This document shows, piece by piece, positions 25,503-34,954 of a stretch of DNA of 64,000 bases. The notes under the pieces are model-generated. The model saw only the letters and a program-made list of their open reading frames with translations, was not told the origin of the DNA and made no database searches. Source of the DNA: Ruegeria atlantica. GTDB lineage: Bacteria; Pseudomonadota; Alphaproteobacteria; Rhodobacterales; Rhodobacteraceae. The stretch covers positions 310,001-374,000 of the forward strand of contig NZ_WQBE01000002.1 of NCBI RefSeq assembly GCF_013032005.1, written 5' to 3'. Numbering within the stretch: the first letter of the stretch is position 1; each line of letters begins with the position of its first letter. The position numbers were made by a program, and so were the translations under genes.

Positions 25503-26714
25503 ATGAAACTCAAGACGATCCTCATGGCAGGTGCCATGTCCATCGCGGCAAGTGGCACATGGGCTGCCTGTTCGTTTGAAAATGACGTACCGCTCAAATC
25601 GCTCTCGGCTGGTTTCGAGGCCTGGAAAGCCGTCACCGATGCGATGGCCGAATGCGGCAATTTCAATGCCTCGCTGGACCAGGAATTCCGCGAGAAACAG
25701 CCCGAGGCTTTTGCAGCCAGCCCGTCGCTCTATCAGATCGGTGGGGTGTCGAACACGACACTGATCCCGTTGCTGAATGCAGGCACGATCCGGCCGCTGG
25801 ATGATCTGGTCGAGAAATACGGACAGAACCTGCTGCCAAACCAGCTGATCAAGGTGGATGGCAAGACCATGGCGATTGCCATGATGGTGAACGCACAGCA
25901 CATGATGTACCGCAACGACGTTCTGGCCGACCTGGGTATTGCCGAGCCCGCAACCTATGATGACGTTCTGGCCGCCGCCGCCAAGATCAAAGATGCGGGT
26001 GTTATGGAATACCCGATCGGCGGCACCTTCAAGACCGGTTGGAACCTCGGCCAGGAATTCATCAACATGTATATGGGTGAAGGCGGATCTTTCTTTGGCG
26101 ACGGCAACATGCCTGCGATCAATAACGAGCAGGGCGTTAAGGCGTTGGAAACCCTGAAGGCCATGACCGATTATATGGATCCGGAATATCTGGTCTCGGA
26201 TTCAACTTACGTTCAGCAGCAGTTCCAGCAGGGCAAGATTGCCATGGCAAACCTGTGGGCCAGCCGCGCCGCTGCAATGAACGACGAAGCCGAAAGCCAG
26301 GTGGTGGGCAAGGTTACCATGTCGGCGGCTCCGATGGGCTCGGCTGCACCGGCCACCACGATCTGGTGGGACGGTTTCGTTCTGGCCTCGAACATGAGCG
26401 ATGAAGAGGCCGACGCCGCCTTCCGTGTCATGCTTGAAGGCATGGATGAGGAAATGGTCAGTGCCAACAATGACGCTGCCGTCTGGCTGAACCCGGCCTA
26501 CAAGGCAGGTGAACTGGCCGCCGGTGCGGCTGCATCCGCCCAAGCCGGGGCCAAGGCATACCCGGCTTCGGGCCCGATGGGCATCATGCACACTGCATTG
26601 GGCAACGGTCTGGCTGATTTCATGACCGGCGCCAAGGACGCGCAAACCACACTGGCCGATATCGAGGCGGATTACATCACCGCAGCCAAAGAAGCCGGTT
26701 TGATCAACAACTGA
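25503..26714 (+). CDS. ABC importer substrate-binding protein (sugar family)
   Basis: A 403-residue periplasmic binding protein with a signal peptide (LMAGAMSIAASGTWAAC). It has the cluster-B sugar-binding layout: FEAWKAVTDAMAECG, SLYQIGGVSNTTLIPLLNAG, MMYRNDVLADLGI, the hinge-side TGWNLGQEFINMYMGEGGSF and the LWASRAAAM region. The ligand is unknown; the catabolic genes downstream argue against a simple sugar. Confidence 0.92.
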   Translation: MKLKTILMAGAMSIAASGTWAACSFENDVPLKSLSAGFEAWKAVTDAMAECGNFNASLDQEFREKQPEAFAASPSLYQIGGVSNTTLIPLLNAGTIRPLDDLVEKYGQNLLPNQLIKVDGKTMAIAMMVNAQHMMYRNDVLADLGIAEPATYDDVLAAAAKIKDAGVMEYPIGGTFKTGWNLGQEFINMYMGEGGSFFGDGNMPAINNEQGVKALETLKAMTDYMDPEYLVSDSTYVQQQFQQGKIAMANLWASRAAAMNDEAESQVVGKVTMSAAPMGSAAPATTIWWDGFVLASNMSDEEADAAFRVMLEGMDEEMVSANNDAAVWLNPAYKAGELAAGAAASAQAGAKAYPASGPMGIMHTALGNGLADFMTGAKDAQTTLADIEADYITAAKEAGLINN

Positions 26715-26715
26715 T

Positions 26716-26729
26716 CCTCCCGCGGGAGG
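26716..26729 (+). terminator. Palindromic hairpin after the binding-protein gene
   Basis: CCTCCCGCGGGAGG, a perfect 14-bp palindrome immediately after the stop codon and without a T-run. It is probably an mRNA-stabilising or attenuating element between binding protein and permeases, as at tctC. Confidence 0.5.
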
Positions 26730-26781
26730 GCCTCGGTCCTCCTGCACCCTTCCCATTGAGAACCATGAGAAAGGCAGAGCC

Positions 26782-27804
26782 ATGAATTTCCGGACATTTG
26801 CCGCCTTTGTTGGCCCCTCTGTCTTTATGATGCTTCTCTTTATCGCGTTCCCGCTGATCAGCGTGTTCAAGCAGAGTTTCTATGTCACCCAACCGATCTA
26901 TGAGACGGTGGAAGTTGAAACCTGCACCCCCGGCTTTCTGACCCAGACCTGTGTGACCGAGACGGTTTCGCAACCCCAACTCGACGAAGAGGGTAAGGTC
27001 ATCATGCAGACCCAGTATGTCGGGCTGGAAAGCTACCGCAACGTGCTGGAGCCTGAACGTGCATGGCGCGCGATCAGCGAGGGCAGCTGGAATGTGTTGT
27101 CCACCATCAACTTCTGGAAAGCGCTGCGGTTCACGCTGACGTTCACGCTGATCACCCTGCCGCTGGTCATCGTCTGCGGGCTGGGGATCGCCGTTTTGAT
27201 CAACAATGCCGCGCAGGCGATAAAAGGGCCGGTTATCTTTATTTCGCTGTTGCCCTTCATCATTACCCCGGTGATCGGGGTGCTGTCGGTCAACTGGCTG
27301 TTTCGCGGCGACGGTATCCTGACGGCACTGCTGGAGTGGTGGTTGAACCGCGATATCGCCCTGTTTGCGCAGGCCTGGACAATTGAGGTGCTGATGATGC
27401 TGTACCGCGTCTGGCACGTCGCCCCCTTTGCCGCCATCGTGTTTTATGCCGGTTTGCAAACGGTCAATCAGGACAGTCTGGAAAGTGCTGTGATTGACGG
27501 CGCAACCCGGTGGCAGCGGATGAAATACATCGTCATCCCGCATCTGATGCCGCTGATCATCTTTGTGTCGATGATCCACCTGATGGACAGCTATCGGGTG
27601 TTCGAAGAGATCGTCGGTTTCGCAAGTCAGGGCTATGTCATCTCACTACAATGGCTGACCTATGACTTCCTGGTGCCTGATCAGGCGGGCAACCGTTCGA
27701 TCAGCCGGGCCTCGGCCAGCGCCATGCTCACCATGATCGGTATTGCCATCCTGCTTATCTTCCCGCTGCGCCGGACATGGCGCGATCACAAAGGAGGTCA
27801 CTGA
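26782..27804 (+). CDS. ABC importer permease 1 (MalF/UgpA-like)
   Basis: A 340-residue inner-membrane permease with six core membrane segments and the EAA cytoplasmic loop (ESAVIDGATRWQRMKYIVIPHLMP split at its centre). After TM1 there is a periplasmic insertion of about 80 residues (VETCTPGFLTQTCVTETVSQ and following) containing two cysteines, longer than in most family members. It pairs with the permease two bases downstream. Confidence 0.92.
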   Translation: MNFRTFAAFVGPSVFMMLLFIAFPLISVFKQSFYVTQPIYETVEVETCTPGFLTQTCVTETVSQPQLDEEGKVIMQTQYVGLESYRNVLEPERAWRAISEGSWNVLSTINFWKALRFTLTFTLITLPLVIVCGLGIAVLINNAAQAIKGPVIFISLLPFIITPVIGVLSVNWLFRGDGILTALLEWWLNRDIALFAQAWTIEVLMMLYRVWHVAPFAAIVFYAGLQTVNQDSLESAVIDGATRWQRMKYIVIPHLMPLIIFVSMIHLMDSYRVFEEIVGFASQGYVISLQWLTYDFLVPDQAGNRSISRASASAMLTMIGIAILLIFPLRRTWRDHKGGH

Positions 27805-27805
27805 C

Positions 27806-28960
27806 ATGTCCTCGCGCGCGCTTCGCCAACCGCTCAGCCTGCGGCTGACTTCGAATATCTTCCTGGCCTTCTGGTGCATTGTCGCCATCTTCCCGATCTT
27901 CTGGATCACGGTGATGAGCTTCAAATCCCCAGTCGACGCCTTTGACGGTAATGCCCTGAACGTGATCTTCGGCCCGGCGACGCTGGCCAATGGCAAGGGG
28001 ATTTCGCTGCTGGATATCATTCTGGGGATCGGGGTGATCTGGGGCACGATTGCTCTGGTGACCAAAAAGATGCCTGGGATGATCAAAGCCTATTCCAAAG
28101 AAGGTCAGGAGTGGTTTGGCTGGGTGATTGGCATTCTGGCCGCCGTGGTGGCCTTTCTGATCGTATTCTTCGTGATCCTGCCAGCCATTCTGAGCATACT
28201 GAACCCGCTCTTTGGCCCTCTGGGGCGGGACATATTGGGGCTGACGACCGAACACTATAAAACTGTTTGGATCGACCGGGGATTTTCGAACAACTTCAAG
28301 AATTCGCTGATCGTAACCACGGGAGTTGTTGTCTTATCGCTGTCGGTGGGGACGCTGGCGGGGTATGGGTTGGCCCGGTCCGGATCGACCCTTGCGTTCT
28401 GGCTGCTGATCGTCGCGCTGATCTTCCGCGCGCTGCCGCCCTCGGCGCTGGTGGCCAGCTATCTGCCGGTCTTCATCAGCTCATCCGAATGGTTGGCGCC
28501 GATCCTAGGGGAAAACGCACCGACGCTTTACGGCAAGCCTTTCGCGGTGATTGCGGTGCTGGTGGCGATCAACCAGCCTTTTACGATCTGGATGCTGCGG
28601 TCATTCTTCCAGAATATCCCGGCCGAACTGGATGAGGCCGCGCGCGTTGATGGCTGCAATCACTTCCAGGCGTTCCGCCGCGTGATCATGCCGGTGATGT
28701 GGCCGGGGGTGATCACCACCGGGCTGTTCAGCTTTCTGCTGGCGTATAACGACATCCTCGTCACGTCGCTGCTGCTGGATGCGCAGAACCAGACCATGGT
28801 TCCCGCCATTGTCGGCATGTTCAACCGCGAGACCACGACAACCGACCAGGTGGTCGCCGTGGCTGCCGCCGTATCGATCACCGCGCCGCTGATCTTTCTT
28901 GTTCTGATCTTCCAGCGCCAGATCGTCAGCGGTCTGACCGCCGGAGCGGTGAAAGGGTAA
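27806..28960 (+). CDS. ABC importer permease 2 (MalG/UgpE-like) with an extra membrane insert
   Basis: A 384-residue permease, about 100 residues longer than the usual 270–290. The typical start (SNIFLAFWCIVAIFPIFWITVMSFKSP region) and the C-terminal core with EAA loop EAARVDGCNHFQAFRRVIMP are present. Between them, about residues 60–150, is an insert with two or three additional hydrophobic segments (LLDIILGIGVIWGTIALV; WVIGILAAVVAFLIVFFVIL). AAGGAGG precedes ATG 27806. Confidence 0.9.
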   Translation: MSSRALRQPLSLRLTSNIFLAFWCIVAIFPIFWITVMSFKSPVDAFDGNALNVIFGPATLANGKGISLLDIILGIGVIWGTIALVTKKMPGMIKAYSKEGQEWFGWVIGILAAVVAFLIVFFVILPAILSILNPLFGPLGRDILGLTTEHYKTVWIDRGFSNNFKNSLIVTTGVVVLSLSVGTLAGYGLARSGSTLAFWLLIVALIFRALPPSALVASYLPVFISSSEWLAPILGENAPTLYGKPFAVIAVLVAINQPFTIWMLRSFFQNIPAELDEAARVDGCNHFQAFRRVIMPVMWPGVITTGLFSFLLAYNDILVTSLLLDAQNQTMVPAIVGMFNRETTTTDQVVAVAAAVSITAPLIFLVLIFQRQIVSGLTAGAVKG

Positions 28961-29049
28961 TGAGCAAGAACGCACGCCATAACGCCCTGTCGCGCCACCC
29001 GGCGCTGAACAGGATGCCCAGGGATTTTCTAAGCATTGGGGTTTCTTGA
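28960..29049 (+). CDS. Possible 29-residue ORF in the permease/NTF2 gap
   Basis: ATG overlaps the permease stop (TAATG at 28958–28962) and the frame encodes a basic peptide beginning MSKNARHNALSRHP. Its stop lies inside a small hairpin ATTGGG (29035–29040) / CCCAAT (29050–29055). The overlapping start suggests coupling, but the peptide resembles nothing I know and may be chance. Confidence 0.22.
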   Translation: MSKNARHNALSRHPALNRMPRDFLSIGVS

Positions 29050-29086
29050 CCCAATCCCTCCCTCGGCAACCTGAAAGGATAGAAAG

Positions 29087-29617
29087 ATGAAAGGTTCCCG
29101 CCCCGAACAAGCGGTTCTAACCCGCGACACGGACCTGGACAAAACCGAAGACACGCGCCGCGTGATCGAAACCATGGTCGATGGCCTGAATGACCACCGC
29201 ATTGATGACATTGGCGAGTTCTTTGCTCAGGGCTTTCGCTGGATGGGCAATCAGGGCTGTGGCACCAAGACCGGCCTGCAAGAGTTTCAGGACAACTGGC
29301 AGCGCCCGTTTCAGGCCGCGTTCTCGGACAAGACCTGCATTGATGAGGCCCGCCTGTATATGGGCGAATGGGCCGCAGCGTTCGGCCGCCAAGAGGCGAC
29401 CCATTCCGGTGAGTTTCTGGGCATCGCCCCCACCGGCAAACGGGTCGAGATCCGGTACATGGATTTCTGGAAAGTGGTCGATGGCAAGATCGTCGACAAC
29501 TGGGTGAACGTCGATTTCGCACATGTCGCGGCGCAGCTGGGTGTCGATCTGTTCAACGGGGAAGGCTGGGAAGCTTTTGACCGGGGTGAAAAAGTAGCGC
29601 CCCGGCCGGAAAACTGA
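29087..29617 (+). CDS. Single-domain SnoaL/NTF2-like protein (paralogue 2)
   Basis: A 176-residue, one-domain member of the NTF2-like set. It carries the locus-typical C-terminal signature most clearly: [21 protein letters not shown] followed by [18 protein letters not shown]. An N-terminal extension of about 20 residues precedes [26 protein letters not shown] gives the ribosome site. It is followed 11 bases later by the dehydrogenase gene, so the two are co-translated; a small-molecule cyclase, isomerase or hydratase role is possible but unproven. Confidence 0.85.
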   Translation: MKGSRPEQAVLTRDTDLDKTEDTRRVIETMVDGLNDHRIDDIGEFFAQGFRWMGNQGCGTKTGLQEFQDNWQRPFQAAFSDKTCIDEARLYMGEWAAAFGRQEATHSGEFLGIAPTGKRVEIRYMDFWKVVDGKIVDNWVNVDFAHVAAQLGVDLFNGEGWEAFDRGEKVAPRPEN

Positions 29618-29628
29618 GGATTGGAAAC

Positions 29629-30960
29629 ATGACAATCGAGTATCTCAAACGCGGTAAATCTGATGCTGACCGGGCCGAAGATGACGCCAAAACCCGCGCT
29701 GTGGTCGAAGCGACCCTGAAAGACATCGAAACCCGTGGCGATGTAGCCGTGCGCGAGCTGAGCGAAAAGTTCGACAATTATTCACCCCCGTCGTTCCGCC
29801 TGTCTCAGCAGGACATTGACGACCTCATCGGACAACTGACCGACCGTGAACTGGCCGATATCAAATTCGCGCAGGAACAGGTGCGCAACTTTGCGCAAGC
29901 GCAGCGCGATTCCATGGTGGATATCGAGGTCGAAACCCTGCCCGGCGTCATTCTGGGCCACAAGAACATCCCCGTGCAGTCGGTGGGATGCTATGTGCCC
30001 GGTGGCAAATTCCCGATGGTCGCCTCGGCGCATATGTCGGTGGCGACGGCTTCGGTGGCGGGCGTGCCGCGCATCATCGCCTGTACACCTCCGTTCAATG
30101 GCAAGCCGAACGCAGCGGTGATTGCCGCGATGCATCTCGGCGGCGCCCATGAGATCTATGTCATGGGCGGCATTCAGGCCATCGGCGCGATGGCGCTGGG
30201 CACTGAAACGATTGACCCCGTGCATATGCTGGTCGGCCCGGGCAACGCCTTTGTGGCCGAAGCCAAGCGGCAACTGTTCGGCCGTGTCGGCATTGACCTG
30301 TTCGCTGGCCCGACCGAGACCATGGTCATCGCCGACGAGACTGCCGCCGATGCGGAACTCTGCGCGACCGACCTGCTGGGTCAGGCGGAACACGGCTATA
30401 ACAGTCCTTGCGTGCTGCTGACCAACTCGCGCAAACTGGCCGAGGATACGATGGCCGAGGTCGACCGTCTGCTGGGAATCCTACCCACGGCAGGCACCGC
30501 GAAAGTATCGTGGGACGAATATGGCGAAGTGATCGTTTGCGACACCTATGATGAGATGCTGCAGGTCGCCGATGATATCGCATCCGAGCATGTGCAGGTG
30601 ATGACAGATAGGGATGATTGGTTTCTTGAGAACATGACCTGCTATGGCGCGTTATTTCTTGGTCCGCGCACCAATGTCTCGAACGGGGATAAGGTGATCG
30701 GGACAAACCACACCCTGCCAACGAAGAAAGCTGGGCGCTATACTGGCGGTCTTTGGGTGGGTAAGTATTTGAAAACGCATAGCTATCAAAAGGTTCTGAC
30801 CGACGAGGCGGCGACGTTGATTGGCGAATATGGGTCGCGCCTGTGCATGCTTGAAGGTTTTGTGGGCCATGCTGAACAGTGCAACGTGCGGGTGCGCCGC
30901 TATGGCGGTATCAACGTGCCTTACGGCAAGCCTGCACCGTATCGGGATGCCGCTGAATGA
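29629..30960 (+). CDS. Histidinol-dehydrogenase-family, HpsN-like zinc alcohol dehydrogenase
   Basis: A 443-residue HisD-superfamily enzyme. HisD oxidises histidinol to histidine in two NAD-dependent steps; HpsN uses the same fold to oxidise 2,3-dihydroxypropane-1-sulfonate to sulfolactate. Expected zinc and catalytic residues are visible: Q252 and H255 (GQAEHG), E320–H321 (SEHV), D354 (NGDKVIG), H361 (TNHTLP) and H414 (EGFVGHAE). No other his gene is nearby, so biosynthetic HisD is unlikely. The N terminus MTIEYLKRG resembles HpsN-type enzymes. The true substrate is probably the imported compound or a derivative of it. Confidence 0.85.
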   Translation: MTIEYLKRGKSDADRAEDDAKTRAVVEATLKDIETRGDVAVRELSEKFDNYSPPSFRLSQQDIDDLIGQLTDRELADIKFAQEQVRNFAQAQRDSMVDIEVETLPGVILGHKNIPVQSVGCYVPGGKFPMVASAHMSVATASVAGVPRIIACTPPFNGKPNAAVIAAMHLGGAHEIYVMGGIQAIGAMALGTETIDPVHMLVGPGNAFVAEAKRQLFGRVGIDLFAGPTETMVIADETAADAELCATDLLGQAEHGYNSPCVLLTNSRKLAEDTMAEVDRLLGILPTAGTAKVSWDEYGEVIVCDTYDEMLQVADDIASEHVQVMTDRDDWFLENMTCYGALFLGPRTNVSNGDKVIGTNHTLPTKKAGRYTGGLWVGKYLKTHSYQKVLTDEAATLIGEYGSRLCMLEGFVGHAEQCNVRVRRYGGINVPYGKPAPYRDAAE

Positions 30961-32009
30961 GCGACAAGCACACACAGCATAAGGCCCTGATCGCTTTGCT
31001 CAGGGCCGCGATGTATGACTTTTCCGAAGCCGGCGTCCGCAAGGCGCTGGCAGAGGTCACGACATCGGATGCAGTGTTCCACCTATGCCATCCCTTTGGT
31101 GACAGTATCGGCAGCGATGCATATTACGACTGCGCCTATAAGGACCTGCTGGACGCATGGCCCGATCTGGAGCGTCGCGACTATATCGTCATGGCCGGGC
31201 CGGACGAAAACGGCGCGGACTGGGTCGGGTGCGGTGGGTATTACACCGGTACCTTCACCGGGCCTTGGCTGGATATCCCACCGACGGGCCATCAGGTCAC
31301 CATGCGGTTCCACGAATTCTATCGTTTCGTGGACGGACAGGTCGTCGAGGTTCAGGCGCTCTGGGACATCCCTGAGGTGATGATGCAGGCCAACGCCTGG
31401 CCGATGGCCCCCAGCCTTGGCCGTGAATGGCATGTGCCCGGACCAGCCACTCAGGACGGGTTCGTGCCCGGACCTTATGATGCGGCCAAGGGCAAGGCGA
31501 CGTGCCAACACATAATCGACATGCTGGAACACTTGAAAAAACATCCGTCACAAGGTGGCCCCGAAGTGATGGAGATGGAGCGGTTCTGGCATCCACGCAT
31601 GAACTGGTACGGGCCTTCGGGCATCGGCACCGGGCGCGGTTACGCAGGGTTTCGCAACTGGCATCAGATTCCGTTCCTGAACGGCATGCCGGATCGCGGG
31701 CAGTATGTGGACGACATCACCTATCATTTCTTTGGTGATGGCGAGTATGCGGCTGTGACCGGCTGGCCGAACATGATCCAGACGGTTACCCATGACGGAT
31801 GGATGGGGATTGCGCCCTCGGGCAAGAAAATCGCCATGTGCAGTCTGGATTTCTGGCGATTGGAAAACGGGCGCATACGCGAAAACTGGGTGCTGGTCGA
31901 TCTTCTGGATGCCTACCGCCAGCTTGGCGTTGACGTTTTCGCCCGTCTGCGTGAATTCAACAAGGCCCGGAATCTGGGCCGCATTGAAACGCCTGATGGA
32001 ATGAGCTGA
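30957..32009 (+). CDS. Tandem SnoaL/NTF2-like protein (paralogue 3)
   Basis: A 350-residue two-domain protein closely matching paralogue 1 in layout. Domain 1 has [25 protein letters not shown] and [16 protein letters not shown]; domain 2 has [35 protein letters not shown]. Conserved His, Trp and Tyr residues line both halves ([20 protein letters not shown] recalls WHEDMIWWGPEGIGATYT of paralogue 1). Start overlaps the dehydrogenase stop by four bases. Confidence 0.82.
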   Translation: MSDKHTQHKALIALLRAAMYDFSEAGVRKALAEVTTSDAVFHLCHPFGDSIGSDAYYDCAYKDLLDAWPDLERRDYIVMAGPDENGADWVGCGGYYTGTFTGPWLDIPPTGHQVTMRFHEFYRFVDGQVVEVQALWDIPEVMMQANAWPMAPSLGREWHVPGPATQDGFVPGPYDAAKGKATCQHIIDMLEHLKKHPSQGGPEVMEMERFWHPRMNWYGPSGIGTGRGYAGFRNWHQIPFLNGMPDRGQYVDDITYHFFGDGEYAAVTGWPNMIQTVTHDGWMGIAPSGKKIAMCSLDFWRLENGRIRENWVLVDLLDAYRQLGVDVFARLREFNKARNLGRIETPDGMS

Positions 32010-32773
32010 TGACTGACCTGCCCCGCACCCCTTCGTTTTCGCTGAACGGCAAAACCGCCCTTGTGACCGGCGCGTCCTCGGGGATTGGACAGGGCTGTGC
32101 GGTGGCCTTGGCCGAGGCCGGGGCGCATGTGGTCTGCGCCGCGCGTGGGGCAGACCGGCTGGCTGAAACCGTCGCGGCGTTGCAGGCGCAGGGCTGGTCG
32201 GCCGAAGCTGCGGTTGTGGATCAGGGCGATTTGAATGCCCTGCAACAGCTGTTTGATGGGCGCGTCTTTGACGTCGTGGTGAATTCCGCCGGAACCGCGC
32301 GCCACAGCGCGGCGATCGACACCACGCCCGAGGATTTCGATGCGGTCACGGATGTAAATCTGCGGTCGGCTTATTTCCTGTCGGCCTATGCGGCCAAGGC
32401 ATTGATGGCGACGGGCAGGCCGGGCTCGATCATCCATATCTCAAGCCAGATGGGCCATGTCGGCGGGGTCGATCGGGCGCTGTATTGTGCCACCAAGCAC
32501 GGGCTTGAGGGTATGGTCAAAGCCATGGCAATCGAATGGGGAAAGCAGCGCATCCGCATCAACACGGTCTGCCCGACCTTCATTCGCACACCCTTGACGC
32601 AAGCCACCTTCGATGACCCCGAGCGCGCCGCCTGGATCATGGAGAAGATCAAGCTGGACCGTGTCGGTGAGGTCGAAGACATCATGGGCGCGGTGACCTA
32701 TCTGGCCTCGGACGCCTCGGCTTTGGTGACCGGAACTTCGATGTTGATTGACGGGGGGTGGACAGCGGATTGA
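32009..32773 (+). CDS. Short-chain dehydrogenase/reductase
   Basis: A 254-residue classical SDR: cofactor motif TGASSGIG (20–27), VNSAG (91–95), catalytic S145/S146, Y159 and K163 (YCATK), and the C-terminal LVTGTSMLIDGGWTAD. Ala-Arg after the second strand (CAARG) favours NADP(H), though this is only suggestive. It shares one base with the previous stop (TGATG). Probably a second alcohol/ketone redox step of the pathway. Confidence 0.92.
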   Translation: MTDLPRTPSFSLNGKTALVTGASSGIGQGCAVALAEAGAHVVCAARGADRLAETVAALQAQGWSAEAAVVDQGDLNALQQLFDGRVFDVVVNSAGTARHSAAIDTTPEDFDAVTDVNLRSAYFLSAYAAKALMATGRPGSIIHISSQMGHVGGVDRALYCATKHGLEGMVKAMAIEWGKQRIRINTVCPTFIRTPLTQATFDDPERAAWIMEKIKLDRVGEVEDIMGAVTYLASDASALVTGTSMLIDGGWTAD

Positions 32774-33816
32774 TGGCAGAAAAAGTCACATCCCTTCAGG
32801 TTGCGCAACTGGCAGGCGTCAGTCAGTCGGCGGTTAGCCGGGTGTTCACGCCGGGTGCCTCGGTCAGCAAAAAGACTGAAGAAAAGGTGCGCAAGGCGGC
32901 GGCAGAGCTGGGGTATCGACCCAATGTTCTGGCGCGCGCAATGGTGTCGGGCAAAAGCCGTATCATCGGTCTGGTGGTCGCCTATCTGGACAACTACTTC
33001 TATCCCGAAGCGCTTGAGAAACTGTCCAACGCTCTGCAAGAACAGGGTTATCACGTGCTGATCTTCATGGCTTCTCGCACGGCGGGTAACATTGATGACG
33101 TGATGGAGGAAATCCTCGACTATCAGGTGGATGGCGTTGTTTTGGCCTCGGTTGCGATGTCGTCAGATATTGCAACGCGCTGTCAACAGGCGGGTGTACC
33201 CGTGGTGCTGTTCAACCGAAGTCAGGACCTGGACGGGATCACGTCGGTCACGTCTGACAATTATGCCGGTGGCCGCAAGGTGGCCGAGTTCCTGGTTGCC
33301 GCTGGCCACAGTCGCATTGCTTATATCGCGGGTTGGCAGGGTGCCTCGACCCAGCGTGACCGCGAGGCCGGGTTCCGGGCGGCATTGGCTGAGGCCGGTG
33401 AGACCGTGTTTGCCCATGGTGTGGGTGAGTTTCACACCGAAAATGCCCGAACGGCTGCACGTCGCATGTTTGATGTTGCACCGGATGACAGGCCGGATGC
33501 CGTGTTCGTGGCCAATGACCATATGGCGCTGGCCGTCATGGATGTCATCCGCTTTGAGCTTGGCCTGCGTGTGCCCGAAGATGTCTCGGTGATCGGGTAC
33601 GATGATGTCCCGCAGGCGGGGTGGCTTGCCTATAACCTCACGACGATCCGACAGCGGGCCAATCTGATGGTTACTGAAACCGTAGACGCGCTTTTGGATC
33701 ATATCGAAAATCCGGCAGCCGCCGCGGCGCGCAAGGTGGCCATAGACGGGCCGCTGATTGTACGTACCTCGGCCCGGTTGCCAAAAGGGTGGACCCCACA
33801 AAGGACAGACATATGA
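32773..33816 (+). CDS. LacI/GalR-family transcriptional regulator
   Basis: A 347-residue regulator with the LacI headpiece (LQVAQLAGVSQSAVSRVF, about 8–25; hinge NVLARAM) and a periplasmic-binding-protein-like effector domain (IIGLVVAYLDNYFYPEAL; VFVANDHMALAVMD; VSVIGYDDVPQAGWLA). The hinge Leu is consistent with operators having a central CG, like those at 24286 and 24342. The start shares one base with the SDR stop. Most likely the pathway-specific repressor, induced by the imported substrate or an intermediate. Confidence 0.94.
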   Translation: MAEKVTSLQVAQLAGVSQSAVSRVFTPGASVSKKTEEKVRKAAAELGYRPNVLARAMVSGKSRIIGLVVAYLDNYFYPEALEKLSNALQEQGYHVLIFMASRTAGNIDDVMEEILDYQVDGVVLASVAMSSDIATRCQQAGVPVVLFNRSQDLDGITSVTSDNYAGGRKVAEFLVAAGHSRIAYIAGWQGASTQRDREAGFRAALAEAGETVFAHGVGEFHTENARTAARRMFDVAPDDRPDAVFVANDHMALAVMDVIRFELGLRVPEDVSVIGYDDVPQAGWLAYNLTTIRQRANLMVTETVDALLDHIENPAAAAARKVAIDGPLIVRTSARLPKGWTPQRTDI

Positions 33817-34802
33817 AAGGCTTCGATCCGAAGTTCCGGGATTTTCCCGACTATATCATCGGTATCACCAAGGAAATTTGGGAAGACCGGGGCATCGCAA
33901 CGCTGCACGACTACTACAGCAAGGATATCGTCGTGCGCTCGCCCGGGTCCGTTGTTCTGGGTAATCAGAACGTCATCGGCGCCACCATGGCAACACTGGC
34001 TGAGTTTCCGGATCGGCAGCTGTTGGGCGAGGATGTGATCTGGTCCGGCACGCCGGAAGAGGGGATGTTAAGCTCGCACCGGATAATCTCCACCGCGACG
34101 CATTTGGCCGAAGGGGTGTATGGCAAGCCGACCGGCACAAAGCTGCGCTATCGGATTCTGGCCGACTGTCACGCCAAAGATAATCAGATCGACGATGAAT
34201 GGTTGATCCGCGATCAGGGTGCCATCGTCCGGCAGATGGGCTGGGACCCCAAGGAATACGCTGCCGACCTGATCGCGCGCGAGGGCGGGCCAGAGAACTG
34301 CGTCAAACCGCTGACGCCGGAAACCGACCAGCCCGGCCCTTATAAAGGCAAGGGCAATGACAATGAATGGGGTCAGCGCTATGCCTATATCCTGACCAAG
34401 ATCATGAATGCCGATATGGGCGTGATCGAGGCCGAGTATGACCGCGCCGTGCAATCAGAATATGTCGGCGGTGTCACTGGCCATGGCTGGGATGCGGTGG
34501 ATCGGTTCTGGATGGGTCTGCGGGCCAGCTTCCCCAATGCGGAATTCAATGTTGAACACCAGATTGGTCGAGATGATCCGAACATGCCGCCCCGTGCTGC
34601 GCTACGCTGGAGCCTGTGGGGTAAACATGATGGCTGGGGTGCATTTGGTGCCCCAAGCGGTGCGCAGGTCTATGTTCTGGGCATCAGCCATGCTGAGTTT
34701 GGTGCGCTGATCGGCGGTCAGCCACAGCTGCGGCGCGAGTACACGCTGTTCGACGAAACTTCGGTCTGGAAACAGATCCTGCTGCAGGGTGGAGAGGGCT
34801 AG
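33813..34802 (+). CDS. Tandem SnoaL/NTF2-like protein (paralogue 4, divergent)
   Basis: A 329-residue protein with two NTF2-like halves, more divergent than paralogues 1 and 3. Half 1 shows IATLHDYYSKDIVVRSPGS, YGKPTGTKLRYRILAD, DDEWLIRDQGAIVRQMGWD; half 2 shows YDRAVQSEYVGGVTGHGWD and FGAPSGAQVYVLGISHAEF. ATG 33813 overlaps the lacI-type stop by four bases and has AAGGACAG upstream; the in-frame ATG at 33789 inside the regulator is rejected. Confidence 0.8.
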   Translation: MKGFDPKFRDFPDYIIGITKEIWEDRGIATLHDYYSKDIVVRSPGSVVLGNQNVIGATMATLAEFPDRQLLGEDVIWSGTPEEGMLSSHRIISTATHLAEGVYGKPTGTKLRYRILADCHAKDNQIDDEWLIRDQGAIVRQMGWDPKEYAADLIAREGGPENCVKPLTPETDQPGPYKGKGNDNEWGQRYAYILTKIMNADMGVIEAEYDRAVQSEYVGGVTGHGWDAVDRFWMGLRASFPNAEFNVEHQIGRDDPNMPPRAALRWSLWGKHDGWGAFGAPSGAQVYVLGISHAEFGALIGGQPQLRREYTLFDETSVWKQILLQGGEG

Positions 34803-34919
34803 GTGACCGCGATGGTCTCATCCCTGAACGCCAGCCAGACTGCACGGCGCTATCATACCCATCGTGCGTCGCTGCGCGCACGGCGTCTGAACAATCGGCC
34901 TCCGGGGGGCGGGAATTGA
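34803..34919 (+). CDS. Possible 38-residue basic ORF in the NTF2/cupin gap
   Basis: GTG 34803 begins directly after the preceding TAG stop; the frame encodes a short Arg-rich peptide (ASQTARRYHTHRASLRARR) and ends 35 bases before the cupin gene. It could be a coupled small protein or leader, but composition alone is weak support. Confidence 0.2.
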   Translation: MTAMVSSLNASQTARRYHTHRASLRARRLNNRPPGGGN

Positions 34920-34954
34920 TCCCATCTTTCCCCCAAATCCAAGGAGACACCGTC

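Noticed and set aside
29629..30960. Biosynthetic histidinol dehydrogenase HisD
   Set aside because: Fold and metal residues fit, but there are no other his genes and the catabolic context points to an HpsN-type role.
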